NCBI RefSeq assembly: GCF_008642375.1
Contig: NZ_CP029194.1
Coordinates: forward strand, 6,255,001 to 6,319,000
Direction: 5' to 3'
From: Streptomyces venezuelae
GTDB taxonomy: Bacteria; Actinomycetota; Actinomycetes; Streptomycetales; Streptomycetaceae
DNA: 64,000 nt
The first letter of the stretch is position 1. Every line of letters starts with the position of its first letter. The notes below the pieces were generated by a model. It was given only the letters and a program-made list of their open reading frames with translations, was not told where the DNA came from and made no database searches. Shown piece by piece: positions 30,637 through 38,948 of this stretch. Both the position numbers and the translations under genes were made by a program.

Positions 30637-30731
30637 CCTTTGGGCGTGCTGCTGCGGGTGCGCGGCGGCTCGCGGCGCTGCGAGAGCTGCGGTGTGTTGT
30701 TCGGTGTCCGGTCGCAGCTTCGCAACACGGG

Positions 30732-30769
30732 ATTTCCCGTCGGTTGCCCGTTTGTGAACCCCGTGTTAC
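30732..30769 (-). promoter_or_regulatory. GlnR operator of glnII
   Basis: Read on the coding strand, four pentamers are spaced exactly 11 bases apart: GTAAC, TTCAC, GCAAC and GAAAT (plus-strand positions 30765, 30754, 30743 and 30732). This matches the a1-b1-a2-b2 arrangement known for GlnR in Streptomyces (GTnAC-n6-GAAAC repeated). It lies about 95 bases before the glnII start and immediately beside the stop of the upstream gene. Confidence 0.85.
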
Positions 30770-31939
30770 TCAGCCTTCCTCTTTTTCCCGCAGGCGCCGT
30801 GCGACGACGTGCGTGTCGAGCAGCCCGCCGAGCCCCGCCGCCTCGATCCGCCGCACGATCTCCGCGTACGAGGTACCGAGGGCCTCCGCCGTCTCCCCCA
30901 GGTGCCAGTCGTGGTCCGCGAGCCGCTGCAGCAGGTGCCCCTTCCGGATCTGCTTGTCGGAGAGCCGGAAGGTCTTCAGATAGGCAGCCCGCCCCTTGTG
31001 GTCGGTGATCAGCTCGCCGATGTGCTGCTCCCGCCCGTCCCGCAGGAACGGCGGCAGGAACCGGTACAGGTCGAAGCCCCCCATCCGGTACACCCGGTCG
31101 AAGGCGTACGAGGTCTCCAGGAGGTCCCGCGCCATCAGCCCGTCGTGCGCCTCCGCCCAGGCACGCTCCTTCTGCCGCGCCGCCGCCCGCAGGTCCGCGA
31201 GGGTACGGATGCCGCCGACGCCGTCCCGGATCCGCGCCGTGAACTCCGGCACCGGTCCGCCGAAGTACGCGTAGTGGTGGACCAGCTCGCCGTACAGGTC
31301 CTCGACGAGCGTCGGGTGCAGCACGCGGTAGTCGTCCGGGTGCGGGACGACGAAGGCCGCGGCCAGGGCGTCGGCCACGTACAGGAGCATCCCGCACTGG
31401 CCCGGGTGGAGCTCGAAGATCCGCAGCGCCTCGGTGAGCCCGGGCACCGCCCAGCCCGCGTACGCCGCTTCGGCGCGCGGCGACAGGCCCTGCCCGAGGG
31501 CCTTGCGGGACCAGTCGTCCCAGACCACGGACGGGCCGCCGAAGTGCAGCGCGAGGTAGCCGTCGAGGGCGAGGTGGAGCGGCAGGAAACGCAGCCGCCG
31601 CTCGCCCTGCCGCCGCTTGGCCAGCCGGTGCAGGCGGCGCACGGGCACGCACGGGGGCGCGCCCTCGCCGCCGAGCAGGGTCCCGTAGGCGGCGGACTCG
31701 GCGCCCTTCTCCGCGCCCGCCTCCGCCCCCGTCCAGTCGGCGACGAAGCCGTGCGGGACGTACGACGTGTAGGTCGTCCGGTCGCCGAGGTCCACGGTGG
31801 CGAGGCCCGAGCCCTCGTACAGCTCCCGGCGCAGCCGCAGCCCGGCCATCGGCTCGTCCCGCACCAGCGGCACGATCCGCACCCCGCCCCACACCTGCGC
31901 CGGCCGGACGTCGAGTCCGGTCAGATCGATCCGCGTCAT
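30770..31939 (-). CDS. Protein of unknown function paired with vWA/TROVE-like gene (ARPP-2-like)
   Basis: A 389-residue protein starting at an ATG that overlaps the stop of the upstream vWA-like gene (ATGA), so both are translated together. The N-terminus (DLTGLDVRPAQVWGGVRIVP) and the central FLPLHLALDGYLALHFGGPS resemble the ARPP-2-type proteins described in comparative work on the rhodanese-phosphatase superfamily; this is recalled, not verified. The last 50 residues (RLADHDWHLGETAEALGTSY) look like a Fis-type helix-turn-helix, suggesting DNA or RNA binding. No catalytic residues can be named. It ends next to the glnII operator. Confidence 0.65.
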   Translation of the reverse strand: MTRIDLTGLDVRPAQVWGGVRIVPLVRDEPMAGLRLRRELYEGSGLATVDLGDRTTYTSYVPHGFVADWTGAEAGAEKGAESAAYGTLLGGEGAPPCVPVRRLHRLAKRRQGERRLRFLPLHLALDGYLALHFGGPSVVWDDWSRKALGQGLSPRAEAAYAGWAVPGLTEALRIFELHPGQCGMLLYVADALAAAFVVPHPDDYRVLHPTLVEDLYGELVHHYAYFGGPVPEFTARIRDGVGGIRTLADLRAAARQKERAWAEAHDGLMARDLLETSYAFDRVYRMGGFDLYRFLPPFLRDGREQHIGELITDHKGRAAYLKTFRLSDKQIRKGHLLQRLADHDWHLGETAEALGTSYAEIVRRIEAAGLGGLLDTHVVARRLREKEEG

Positions 31940-33333
31940 CCCCCGGCCTCCGTCAGGAACAGCTCCACGCGACGGTCCAGATACGCCCCCAGCTCCGCGA
32001 ATCCCGTCCGCCCCTCCGCGAACTGCGCGATCTCCACCAGGGCCGCCAGATCCTCCGCGTCCCGGATCCCCGCCGTCGGCACGCTCGGCGCCAGCCGGCG
32101 CACGTCGAAGCCCTCGGCGTCGTATACGGGGTTGAGGTGCACGACACTCGTCCGGCGCTCGGCGTCGAGCCGTGTGCGCCACACTCGCAGGACCTCTCCC
32201 GCGAGCCCCGGCGGCGCGTTGTCCCAGCCGTCCGAGACGATCACGACCCGGTCGGGGCCGGTCTCCAGGGCGTCCAGGATCCGCATGCCCAGCGGCGTCG
32301 GCCCGTGCGGCCGGACGAGCAGCGGATCGGAGTCGCCCGAGGTCCACAGCGCGGTGTACGCCCCCGGCGCCGCGAGGGCCTCCAGGAGGAAGTGGCAGCC
32401 CAGCGCGACGGCCAGCGGACGGCGCCGCTTCACCGCCGAACCGGACGAGGAGAAGCTGTCGTCGAGCACCGCGGCGACCCGCCCCCAGCTCCCCGCGTAC
32501 GACCCCGCGGCGCGCCGGGCGGCGGCGCGCAGCGCGTGCGTCAGCTCGGCCCGCCGCTCCACCCGCTCGCCGAACGGCAGCGAGAGGACGTACAGCGCGA
32601 GCCGGGTGAGCGGCATGACGGTCAGATCTGCGGCCCGCTCCGTCCTGAGCTGTTCGAGCCGCGTCATCCGGGGCGCGATCCGCTCCAGGAACACCTCGCG
32701 CGGCACCTTGTGCCGGGCGGCGAAGCCCTCGGCGACCGTGAACGGCAGCTCGTACAGCGCGCCCTGCTCGTGGTGCGCGCGGCGGTACGCGTCGAGGGTG
32801 GCGTTCCCGTACCGGACGCGCCGGCCCGGCGCGAAGAGGAAGTCGCCGGTCTCGGCGTCGGCGGGCCGGCCGTGGACGTGCCGGAGGGCGGCCTTCAGCC
32901 CGGGCCGGTACTTCACGGCGTCCAGCGCCGGATCGGGCCGGGCGGCGAGCCACGCGCGCACGATCGCGCGCGTGCGGCGGTTGTTGACGCCGGCGGCGCG
33001 CAGCGCGCGGAACAGCCGGTAGACGCGCTGCGGCGGCAGCAGCGCGAGCCGTGCGGCGATCAGCCGGCCCTCGGCCCGCTTCTCCTCGGGCCCGCCCGCC
33101 TCGTGGGGCGTGCGCAGCAGCTGCTCGACGATCAGGGCGGCGTTGTGGTGGTTGATGTCGAGGGCGAGCGCGGCCGCGTACACGGGGCGGTAGTTGACCC
33201 GTACGTACTCGTGGACGAACCGCAGCGAGAAGTGCTGCGCGGCGGCGGTCGAGCGGAACTCGCGCTGGCCGGTGGCGGTCACGGCGGCGTTGACGAAGAG
33301 GAGCACGTCCTCGGCGGCGACGAGCTCGGACAA
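31936..33333 (-). CDS. vWA-domain protein with TROVE-like N-terminal helical region
   Basis: A 465-residue protein starting at a TTG codon that follows a strong AAGGGGAG ribosome-binding site. Upstream ATG/GTG choices lack one. Residues about 1-260 are helical and basic, with the Arg/Leu-rich repeats (RVYRLFRALRAAGVNNRRTR) expected of a TROVE/Ro60-like RNA-binding ring. Residues about 285-460 form a von Willebrand A-type domain with a complete MIDAS motif, DDSFSSS at 291-297, and a later VIVSDGWDN near 366. In bacteria such proteins bind small RNAs and take part in RNA quality control or repair. The coupled downstream gene is its probable partner. No RNA ligase or cyclase gene is nearby. Confidence 0.72.
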   Translation of the reverse strand: MSELVAAEDVLLFVNAAVTATGQREFRSTAAAQHFSLRFVHEYVRVNYRPVYAAALALDINHHNAALIVEQLLRTPHEAGGPEEKRAEGRLIAARLALLPPQRVYRLFRALRAAGVNNRRTRAIVRAWLAARPDPALDAVKYRPGLKAALRHVHGRPADAETGDFLFAPGRRVRYGNATLDAYRRAHHEQGALYELPFTVAEGFAARHKVPREVFLERIAPRMTRLEQLRTERAADLTVMPLTRLALYVLSLPFGERVERRAELTHALRAAARRAAGSYAGSWGRVAAVLDDSFSSSGSAVKRRRPLAVALGCHFLLEALAAPGAYTALWTSGDSDPLLVRPHGPTPLGMRILDALETGPDRVVIVSDGWDNAPPGLAGEVLRVWRTRLDAERRTSVVHLNPVYDAEGFDVRRLAPSVPTAGIRDAEDLAALVEIAQFAEGRTGFAELGAYLDRRVELFLTEAGG

Positions 33334-33533
33334 GGCTCTCCCCTTCTCTTGGGCGCCGGCCGGGGAATGGGGGCACGAACAGCGAAGACGTTGCTTCAGA
33401 GGCAGGTTCCGGAAGTCGTGCCGAAGTCCCGCGGCCGGCGGGTCGACGCTAACACCGGAAGGGGGGAGGCCCGCCACCTGGTTTCGGGCCCTGGCCACGC
33501 CCTCTGTCGGTGGCACCCGGCAGACTGGGGGCC

Positions 33534-34454
33534 ATGGTGAAGCACCTGGGCGCGAAGCCCCGTATCGGACTTCTCGGCACCGGCCCCTGGGCCGGCCGTA
33601 CGCACGCGCCCGCGCTCGCGGGGCATCCGGGCGTCGAGTTCAGCGGGGTGTGGGGCAGACGCGCGGAGGCGGCGGAGGAGCTCGCCGCCGCGTCCGGCAC
33701 GCGCGCGTACGACGACGTGGACGCCCTCTTCGCGGCCAGCGACGCCGTGGCCTTCGCGCTCCCGCCGGACGTCCAGGCCCCCTTGGCGGTGCGGGCGGCG
33801 CGGGCCGGCTGCCACGTCCTGCTCGACAAGCCGGTCGCCACGACGGTGGCGGGGGCGCGGGAGGTGGCCGAGGCCGTCGAGGAGGCCGGGGTCGCCTCGG
33901 TGGTGTTCTGCACGCTGCGCTTCGCGGAGGAGACGGCCCGCTGGATCGAGGAGCGGCGGTCGGCGGGCGGCTGGTTCCTGGGCGAGGCGCACTGGCTGGG
34001 CTCGCTCTACGGGCCGGGCTCCGCCAGCGTGTACGCGGACTCCCCGTGGCGGCGGGAGAAGGGCGGGCTGTGGGACGTCGGCCCGCACGTCCTCTCGGTC
34101 TATCTGCCGGTCCTCGGCGACGTCACCGCGATCACGGCCGTGGCCGGCCCGGAGGACACCCACCACCTGGTCCTGCGCCACGGCTCGGGCGCGAGCAGCA
34201 CGGCCACGCTGACGCTGAGCGCCCCACCGCAGGCGGCGGAGGTGACGCTCTCCCTGCACGGCACCGAGGGCCGGGCCGAACTGCCCCGCTGGGGAGGAGC
34301 GGTGGAGGCCTTCGGCTCGGCCGTGGACGCCCTGCTCACGGCGGCCCGCACCGGCGAGCCGCACCCGTGCGACGCCCGCTTCGGCCTGCGGCTGACCGAG
34401 ATCCTCACGGAGGCGGAGCGGCTCGCCGCTCAGAGCGCGGCGGACAAGGCCTGA
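33534..34454 (+). CDS. Gfo/Idh/MocA-family oxidoreductase
   Basis: A 306-residue NAD(P)-dependent dehydrogenase. The N-terminal Rossmann motif reads IGLLGTGPWAG. The signature LLDKPVATTVAGAREVAEAV contains the EKP-type motif as DKP, with the lysine used in catalysis or cofactor binding. The C-terminal part has the family segment WRREKGGLWDVGPHVLS. Substrates in this family are usually sugars or inositols; this one cannot be named. The ATG at 33534 has no strong ribosome-binding site. Its 3' end overlaps the convergent MocR gene by 25 bases. Confidence 0.88.
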   Translation: MVKHLGAKPRIGLLGTGPWAGRTHAPALAGHPGVEFSGVWGRRAEAAEELAAASGTRAYDDVDALFAASDAVAFALPPDVQAPLAVRAARAGCHVLLDKPVATTVAGAREVAEAVEEAGVASVVFCTLRFAEETARWIEERRSAGGWFLGEAHWLGSLYGPGSASVYADSPWRREKGGLWDVGPHVLSVYLPVLGDVTAITAVAGPEDTHHLVLRHGSGASSTATLTLSAPPQAAEVTLSLHGTEGRAELPRWGGAVEAFGSAVDALLTAARTGEPHPCDARFGLRLTEILTEAERLAAQSAADKA

Positions 34455-35890
34455 CACAGCGCGTCCAGGGCGGCCGGGTAGAGCCGGTCCGGCGGGGTGG
34501 CGTAGCCGACGACGAGCCCGTCGGGGAGGGCCGGGCCCAGGGCCTCCGGGTGCCGGTAGTCGGCGAGGCCCTCCACGGCGACCCCGTGCCGGGCCGCGGC
34601 GGTGACGGCCGCCCGCTCCGTGCCCGGGGGCAGTTCCACGAGGGCGTGCAGCCCGGCGGCGAGTCCGGTCACCCGCACCCGCGGCACGCGCTCCGCGAGC
34701 ACCGAGGCCAGCCGGTCGCGCCGCACGCGGTGCTGCTGGCGCATCCGCCGGACGTGCCGGTCGTACGCGCCGGATTCGACGAACTCCGCGAGCGTGAGCT
34801 GCTCCGTCGCCGACGTGTGCGGTTCGCGCAGGCCCTTCGCCTCGACGACCCCGTCGACGAGGGCTTCCGGCAGGCACATCCAGCCGATCCGCAGCGCGGG
34901 GGAGAGGCTCTTGCTGACGGAACCGAGGAGGACGGTCCGGTCGGGGTCGAGGCTCTGGACGGCGCCCACCGGCCGCCGGTCGTAGCGGAACTCGCCGTCG
35001 TAGTCGTCCTCCACGACGAGCCCGCCGGAGCGCCGCGCCCACTCCAGGACGCCGGCGCGGCGCTCGGGGTGGAGCGGCCCGCCGGTGGGGAACTGATGGG
35101 CGGGGGTGAGCAGGACGGTGCCCGCCTCCGGGGGGATCTCCGCGATGCGGGCCCCGTCCTCGTCGACGGCCAGCGGCAGCGTGTGGATGCCCGCCTCGCC
35201 CAGCAGCCCCTGGTGGTAGGGGAGTCCGTAGGCCTCGACGGCCCAGGGCCGGGGCGGTGCCTTGCGGGCGGCCGTCTGGCGGGCGGGCTTCTCGCGGGCG
35301 TGTGTCGCCAGGGGCACCCGTGCGAGGAGCCGCAGGGCGTGCGCGGTGCCCGAGCAGACCACGATCCGGTCCGGTGTGGTCCGTACGCCCCGGACCCGCG
35401 CGAGGTAGGCGGCGAGGGCCCGGCGCAGCTCGATGCGGCCGCGCGGGTCCCCGACGCCGAAGGCCTCGTGGGGCGCGGCGGTCAGCGCCCGCCGGGCGGC
35501 CGTCAGCCAGGCCGCGCGCGGGAAGGCGCCGGGGTCGGGCTTGCCCTGGACGAGGTCGTACGGGAGCGCCGCCGGCGCCGCGGGCCGCGCCGGTCCGGGG
35601 GCGGGGGCGAGGACACGCTCGGCCACCCGGGTCCCGGAGCCCTGGCGGGAGGTCAGCCAGCCCTCGGCGACCAGCTCGGCGTAGGCGTCGGCGACGGTGT
35701 TCCGGGCGATCCCGAGGTCGGCGGCGAGCGACCGGTAGGGCGGCAGCAGGGTCCCGGGTGCGAGGCGTCCGCCGCGCACGGCCTCGCGCAGGGCCTCGGT
35801 GAGCACGGCCCGCCGGCTGCCGCCCGCACCGAGCTCCAGATGCAGATCGACCCCGAGCCCGCCCGGCCCCGCGTCCACCGTCCCGCTCAC
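34430..35890 (-). CDS. MocR/PdxR-type regulator (GntR helix-turn-helix fused to aminotransferase domain)
   Basis: A 486-residue chimeric regulator. The winged helix is at residues 30-100 (LPPYRSLAADLGIARNTVAD). A linker leads to a fold-type I aminotransferase domain with VVEDDYDGEFRYDRRPVG and the pyridoxal-phosphate lysine in SVSKSLSPALRIGW. MocR proteins commonly control vitamin B6 synthesis (PdxR) or amine metabolism (GabR), but no pdxST or gab gene is in the window, so the target is unknown. It follows the ArsC-like gene by 22 bases on the same strand and may be co-transcribed with it. Confidence 0.88.
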   Translation of the reverse strand: MSGTVDAGPGGLGVDLHLELGAGGSRRAVLTEALREAVRGGRLAPGTLLPPYRSLAADLGIARNTVADAYAELVAEGWLTSRQGSGTRVAERVLAPAPGPARPAAPAALPYDLVQGKPDPGAFPRAAWLTAARRALTAAPHEAFGVGDPRGRIELRRALAAYLARVRGVRTTPDRIVVCSGTAHALRLLARVPLATHAREKPARQTAARKAPPRPWAVEAYGLPYHQGLLGEAGIHTLPLAVDEDGARIAEIPPEAGTVLLTPAHQFPTGGPLHPERRAGVLEWARRSGGLVVEDDYDGEFRYDRRPVGAVQSLDPDRTVLLGSVSKSLSPALRIGWMCLPEALVDGVVEAKGLREPHTSATEQLTLAEFVESGAYDRHVRRMRQQHRVRRDRLASVLAERVPRVRVTGLAAGLHALVELPPGTERAAVTAAARHGVAVEGLADYRHPEALGPALPDGLVVGYATPPDRLYPAALDALCQALSAAL

Positions 35891-35912
35891 CGCACGTCCT
35901 CCAGGCTTCTCT

Positions 35913-36281
35913 TCACTCGGCGGGGCGGGACAGGGCGTCCCGCACGGCCTCCTCCGACCGGGCCACGACGGCCGTGCCGTCCTCCGCCGTGATGATCGGC
36001 CGCTGGATCAGCTTGGGGTGCCCGGCGAGCGCCTCGATCCACCGGTCCCGGTTCGCCTCGTCCCGGGGCCACTCCTTCACCCCGAGCTCCTTGGCGACGG
36101 CCTCCTGCGTCCGCGTGATGTCCCACGGTTCGAGCCCGAGCCGGTCGAGCACCTGCCGGATCTCCTCGGGCGAGGGCACGTCCTCCAGGTAGCGCCGGAC
36201 GGTGTAGTCGGCGCCCTCCGCGTCGAGCAGGGTGAGGGCGCTGCGGCACTTGGAACAGGCGGGATTGATCCAGATCTCCAT
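35913..36281 (-). CDS. ArsC/Spx-family reductase (arsenate reductase-like)
   Basis: A 122-residue thioredoxin-fold protein of the ArsC family. The N-terminus, MEIWINPACSKCRSALTLL, carries the CxxC motif with the catalytic Cys at residue 9. The later LIQRPIITAEDGTAVVAR is the usual RPI motif. Either arsenate reductase or a glutaredoxin-linked regulator-like protein is possible; no arsenite exporter or ArsR is nearby, so resistance is not implied. The start at 36281 gives the standard length. It diverges from the 91-residue gene at 36431, whose DNA-damage-type promoter lies in the shared region. Confidence 0.85.
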   Translation of the reverse strand: MEIWINPACSKCRSALTLLDAEGADYTVRRYLEDVPSPEEIRQVLDRLGLEPWDITRTQEAVAKELGVKEWPRDEANRDRWIEALAGHPKLIQRPIITAEDGTAVVARSEEAVRDALSRPAE

Positions 36282-36345
36282 GCCCCACACGGTACCCCCC
36301 AGCAGGCCCTCCACCACCCCCCAAACCCTGTCTGGCCAGGGGCGA

Positions 36346-36368
36346 TTGTCAGTGGGGGCCTCTAAAAT
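36346..36368 (+). promoter_or_regulatory. RecA-NDp/PafBC-type DNA-damage promoter
   Basis: TTGTCAGTG (36346-36354) is followed after exactly eight bases by TAAAAT (36363-36368). This is a full match to the RecA-independent DNA-damage promoter consensus of actinobacteria, tTGTCRgtg-N8-TAnnnT, recognised through PafBC in mycobacteria and also reported in Streptomyces (from memory). The -35 and -10 boxes are unusually close, which is the hallmark of this class. It faces the 91-residue gene, starting 63 bases downstream. Confidence 0.78.
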
Positions 36369-36430
36369 AGGGGGTGATGGTGAGGGTCCCGGGGAGGGCC
36401 CGCACCCCACCGTTCGCCAGGAGGTAGCCC

Positions 36431-36706
36431 ATGGCTCTGGCCGTGATCCGGACGCCGTCCCTCGAACCCTGGAAGCCGCTCCAGCGGAAGCCGCTTCCCG
36501 CGGGCCGCCCCCGCGAGTGGTACGTGACGCACAACCGCCGTCTGAAGGCCATGCGTCTCGCGATCGCCCTCCTCGACGCCGGCGTCTACGTCCCGTCGAA
36601 GGCCACGAACGCGACGATACGCACGACGGCCGCCGACATCGGCATCCACCCGCCCTCCGACACCACCTGCCGCATGGTCCGCGCCCTGATCCGCTACGGC
36701 CGCTGA
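36431..36706 (+). CDS. 91-residue conserved hypothetical protein, probably DNA-damage inducible
   Basis: A basic 91-residue protein with no recognised domain. It starts at ATG after a GAGGTAG ribosome-binding site. Features: an N-terminal Pro/Arg/Lys-rich part (WKPLQRKPLPAGRPREWY), then a helical segment RLKAMRLAIALLDAGVYVP, and a C-terminal ADIGIHPPSDTTCRMVRALI that looks like a small helix-turn-helix. The closeness to a RecA-NDp-type promoter suggests induction by DNA damage through PafBC. The small basic character suits a nucleic acid-binding role, but that is inference only. A bidirectional terminator follows. Confidence 0.75.
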   Translation: MALAVIRTPSLEPWKPLQRKPLPAGRPREWYVTHNRRLKAMRLAIALLDAGVYVPSKATNATIRTTAADIGIHPPSDTTCRMVRALIRYGR

Positions 36707-36715
36707 CACCGGAGG

Positions 36716-36750
36716 GGCGCTGCCCGGCCCGGGTCGGGCCGGGCAGCGCC
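36716..36750. terminator. Terminator between the 91-residue gene and the P450 gene
   Basis: A perfect 15-base stem (GGCGCTGCCCGGCCC, 36716-36730, with 36736-36750) and a five-base loop. It separates convergent genes and probably serves both. Confidence 0.88.
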
Positions 36751-36768
36751 GCCGTCGGATCCCGACCG

Positions 36769-37965
36769 CTACCAGGCCGCCGGCAGCCGCTCGGGGAGCC
36801 GCTTCATGAAGTTGGTGCGCCACACCAGCTGTTCGACCGGCACCGCGAGCCGCAGCTCCGGCAGCCGGTCGAGGAGCGTCTCCAGGGCGATCTCGGCGTG
36901 CCGCTTGCCGAGGGCCGTCGCCGGGCAGTAGTGCCGCCCGCCGCCGAAGGAGAGGTGGTCGGCGGCGTTCTCCCGGTCCGGCCGGAAGGCCAGCGGGTCC
37001 GGGAAGCGCTCCGGATCGTGGTTCGCGGCCTCCACCAGCACCAGGACCAGTTCACCGGCCCGCACGTCGACCTCGCCGAGCCGCACGTCCTCCAGGGCCA
37101 GCCGCGGCAGCCCGTCGCCGATCGACAGATTCACCCGCAGCAGTTCGTCCATCGCCCCGGCGACCACGCCCGGGCCGCCGGCGGTCAGCGCCTCCCGCAC
37201 GTCCGGCCGGGTCAGGACCGACACCAGCGCCATCGCCAGGAACCCGGCGGTGGAGATCACCCCCGCTCCGAACAGCGTGACGCCCACCGTCGCCAGCATC
37301 TCGTCCGTCAGATGCGCGTACTCGGGATCCTCGCGCAGCGCCGCGAGCTCCGCCATCAGCCCGCCCGTCGCCGGATCGTCGAGGCGCTCCGTCATGTAGG
37401 CGATGTCCCGGTCCCAGTGGAGCCGGGCCGCCTCGATCTCGTGCGGTGCGTTCATGAAGGCCACGTCCAGACTGCGCAGCAGCCGCGGCCCGTCCTCCTC
37501 CGGGATGCCGAGCATCCGGCAGTGCAGCCCCGCCGAGTACGGATCGGCGTAGGCGCTCCGCAGATCCCCGGGCGCCCCCTCGGCGACCATCGCGTCCACC
37601 AGGGCCCCGGCCCGCGCCCGCAGCCACTCCTCCAGGCCGGGGGCCTTCGGGTTGATCGCCTTCATGACGGCCTTGCGCAGGCCGGCGCCGGTGATGTTGC
37701 CCATGTTGTTCACCACGTGCGGCGGGATCGTCAGCGCGTACTGCCGCGGCGCTCCCGGCGCCGAGGTGTCCTTCAGGCTGAACCTCGGGTCCTCCAGGAC
37801 CTGCCGGCACAGCTCGTACGAGGAGACCAGCCAGGCCTCGGCCCCGGCGATCGTGCGGACCTTGCGGACCGGTTCGGCGCGCAGCGCCTCGATCTCGGCG
37901 GGCAGCCGGGTCCCGTCCCAGTCGAAGGGGAACGCGGGCAGTTCGTTCGTCATGACCGCGGTCAT
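36769..37965 (-). CDS. Cytochrome P450 paired with cyclodipeptide synthase (CYP121-like)
   Basis: A 398-residue P450. The heme motif reads FGGGRHYCPATALG with the axial Cys at residue 347. The K-helix ExxR is ELLR (in DELLRVNLSIG). The I helix reads LFGAGVISTAGFLAMAL, close to the FGAGVISTGSF region recalled for mycobacterial CYP121, which joins the two tyrosines of a cyclodipeptide. The ATG at 37965 overlaps the stop of the cyclodipeptide synthase by four bases, and AAGGAG lies just upstream inside that gene. It probably oxidises the cyclodipeptide product, for example by C-C or C-N bond formation or hydroxylation. No ferredoxin or reductase gene is adjacent. Confidence 0.9.
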   Translation of the reverse strand: MTAVMTNELPAFPFDWDGTRLPAEIEALRAEPVRKVRTIAGAEAWLVSSYELCRQVLEDPRFSLKDTSAPGAPRQYALTIPPHVVNNMGNITGAGLRKAVMKAINPKAPGLEEWLRARAGALVDAMVAEGAPGDLRSAYADPYSAGLHCRMLGIPEEDGPRLLRSLDVAFMNAPHEIEAARLHWDRDIAYMTERLDDPATGGLMAELAALREDPEYAHLTDEMLATVGVTLFGAGVISTAGFLAMALVSVLTRPDVREALTAGGPGVVAGAMDELLRVNLSIGDGLPRLALEDVRLGEVDVRAGELVLVLVEAANHDPERFPDPLAFRPDRENAADHLSFGGGRHYCPATALGKRHAEIALETLLDRLPELRLAVPVEQLVWRTNFMKRLPERLPAAW

Positions 37966-38690
37966 CGTGAATCTCCTTCGGCAGGCGTGAGGATGCCGTG
38001 CCCCTGGTTGCGGGAGGCGCGCAGGCCGGTGCCCCGGCCGTAGAGCAGATCGGCGAGGGGCAGGGCCTGGTGGTAGCAGTTGAGCGAGGAGGGCACCCCG
38101 AGGATCGCGGGGGTGTCCAGGAACAGCGGCACTTCGGCGCTGATGTACGCCCGGCACACCTCCTTCTGGAGCCTGCTCGCCTCCTGCCCCGGCGCCAGCT
38201 TCCCGGCCAGGAAGATCCCGGTGAGCGCGTCGCAGGTCTCCCGTACCAACGGATCCTCGTCGACGGCCGCCACGACCTGGCGGTGCAGCTCCTGGTACGC
38301 GGGCAGGGCCTGGAACTCCGACATCCCGCGGGCCCGTACCCGTACCCCCGTGGGGTCGGCCTCGGCCACGGCCGCCCCGACCTTCGCCCGTACCCCCCGC
38401 AGGTTCTTGACGGCCTTCCGCCGTGCCTCGTCGGCCCCGTACCCCAGAGCCTCGTACATGTCGGCGACATGCAGATCGGTGTAGACGAGATCGACCTGAT
38501 CGAAGTGGTCCAGGCCCCAGCGCGTCAGCTCGCGCAGCCGCTGGGCGGTGAAATAACTGTTTCCCGGAGAGACGCCGATGACCACGTGCGCGCCCTCGTC
38601 GGCGATGACGCGGCAGTGATCGGTGTACGGCTGGAGTCGGAGCGTCTCTGCAGGGGCGAATGCCGCCTGAGTCACGTAGGCAGTCCTCAT
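37962..38690 (-). CDS. tRNA-dependent cyclodipeptide synthase, NYH subfamily
   Basis: A 242-residue CDPS that uses two aminoacyl-tRNAs to form a cyclodipeptide (2,5-diketopiperazine). With the start at 38690, every key residue is offset by four from AlbC: nucleophile Ser41 (GVSPGNSYF), Asn44, Tyr182 and Glu186 (YISAEVP), Tyr206 and His207 (NCYHQALPL). Asn44, Tyr206 and His207 place it in the NYH subfamily. An earlier ATG at 38750 would add 20 residues; neither start has a clear ribosome-binding site. It is coupled to the downstream P450 gene. The amino acids used cannot be read reliably from the pocket by eye. Confidence 0.92.
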   Translation of the reverse strand: MRTAYVTQAAFAPAETLRLQPYTDHCRVIADEGAHVVIGVSPGNSYFTAQRLRELTRWGLDHFDQVDLVYTDLHVADMYEALGYGADEARRKAVKNLRGVRAKVGAAVAEADPTGVRVRARGMSEFQALPAYQELHRQVVAAVDEDPLVRETCDALTGIFLAGKLAPGQEASRLQKEVCRAYISAEVPLFLDTPAILGVPSSLNCYHQALPLADLLYGRGTGLRASRNQGHGILTPAEGDSR

Positions 38691-38948
38691 CGCGCCAGCT
38701 AGTCCCAGCGGAGCCCCGTGCTCCGGGTGTGGCGGCAGCGACGACGTCATGCTATCGATCAGTCACGGAGGGCGAGGCGTTTACTCGTGGGTAGGGGTGG
38801 GAATTCGTCACCTCTTCATATGTTCGTCGTGCGGGGGCGCGCGCCGGGGTGGCGCGGATCGCGTCGGCGGGGCCGGGGCGGGGACATCGAGGCGGCGGAG
38901 CAGGTCGATGACTTCCGACACGAACGCGGCAGGCGCACAGGGCTGCCG

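Noticed and set aside
30770..33376. Single long frame that would fuse the ARPP-2-like protein to upstream sequence
   Set aside because: The upstream part is out of frame with the vWA-like gene and has no motif. The ATG at 31939 overlaps the upstream stop, which gives a natural two-gene arrangement.
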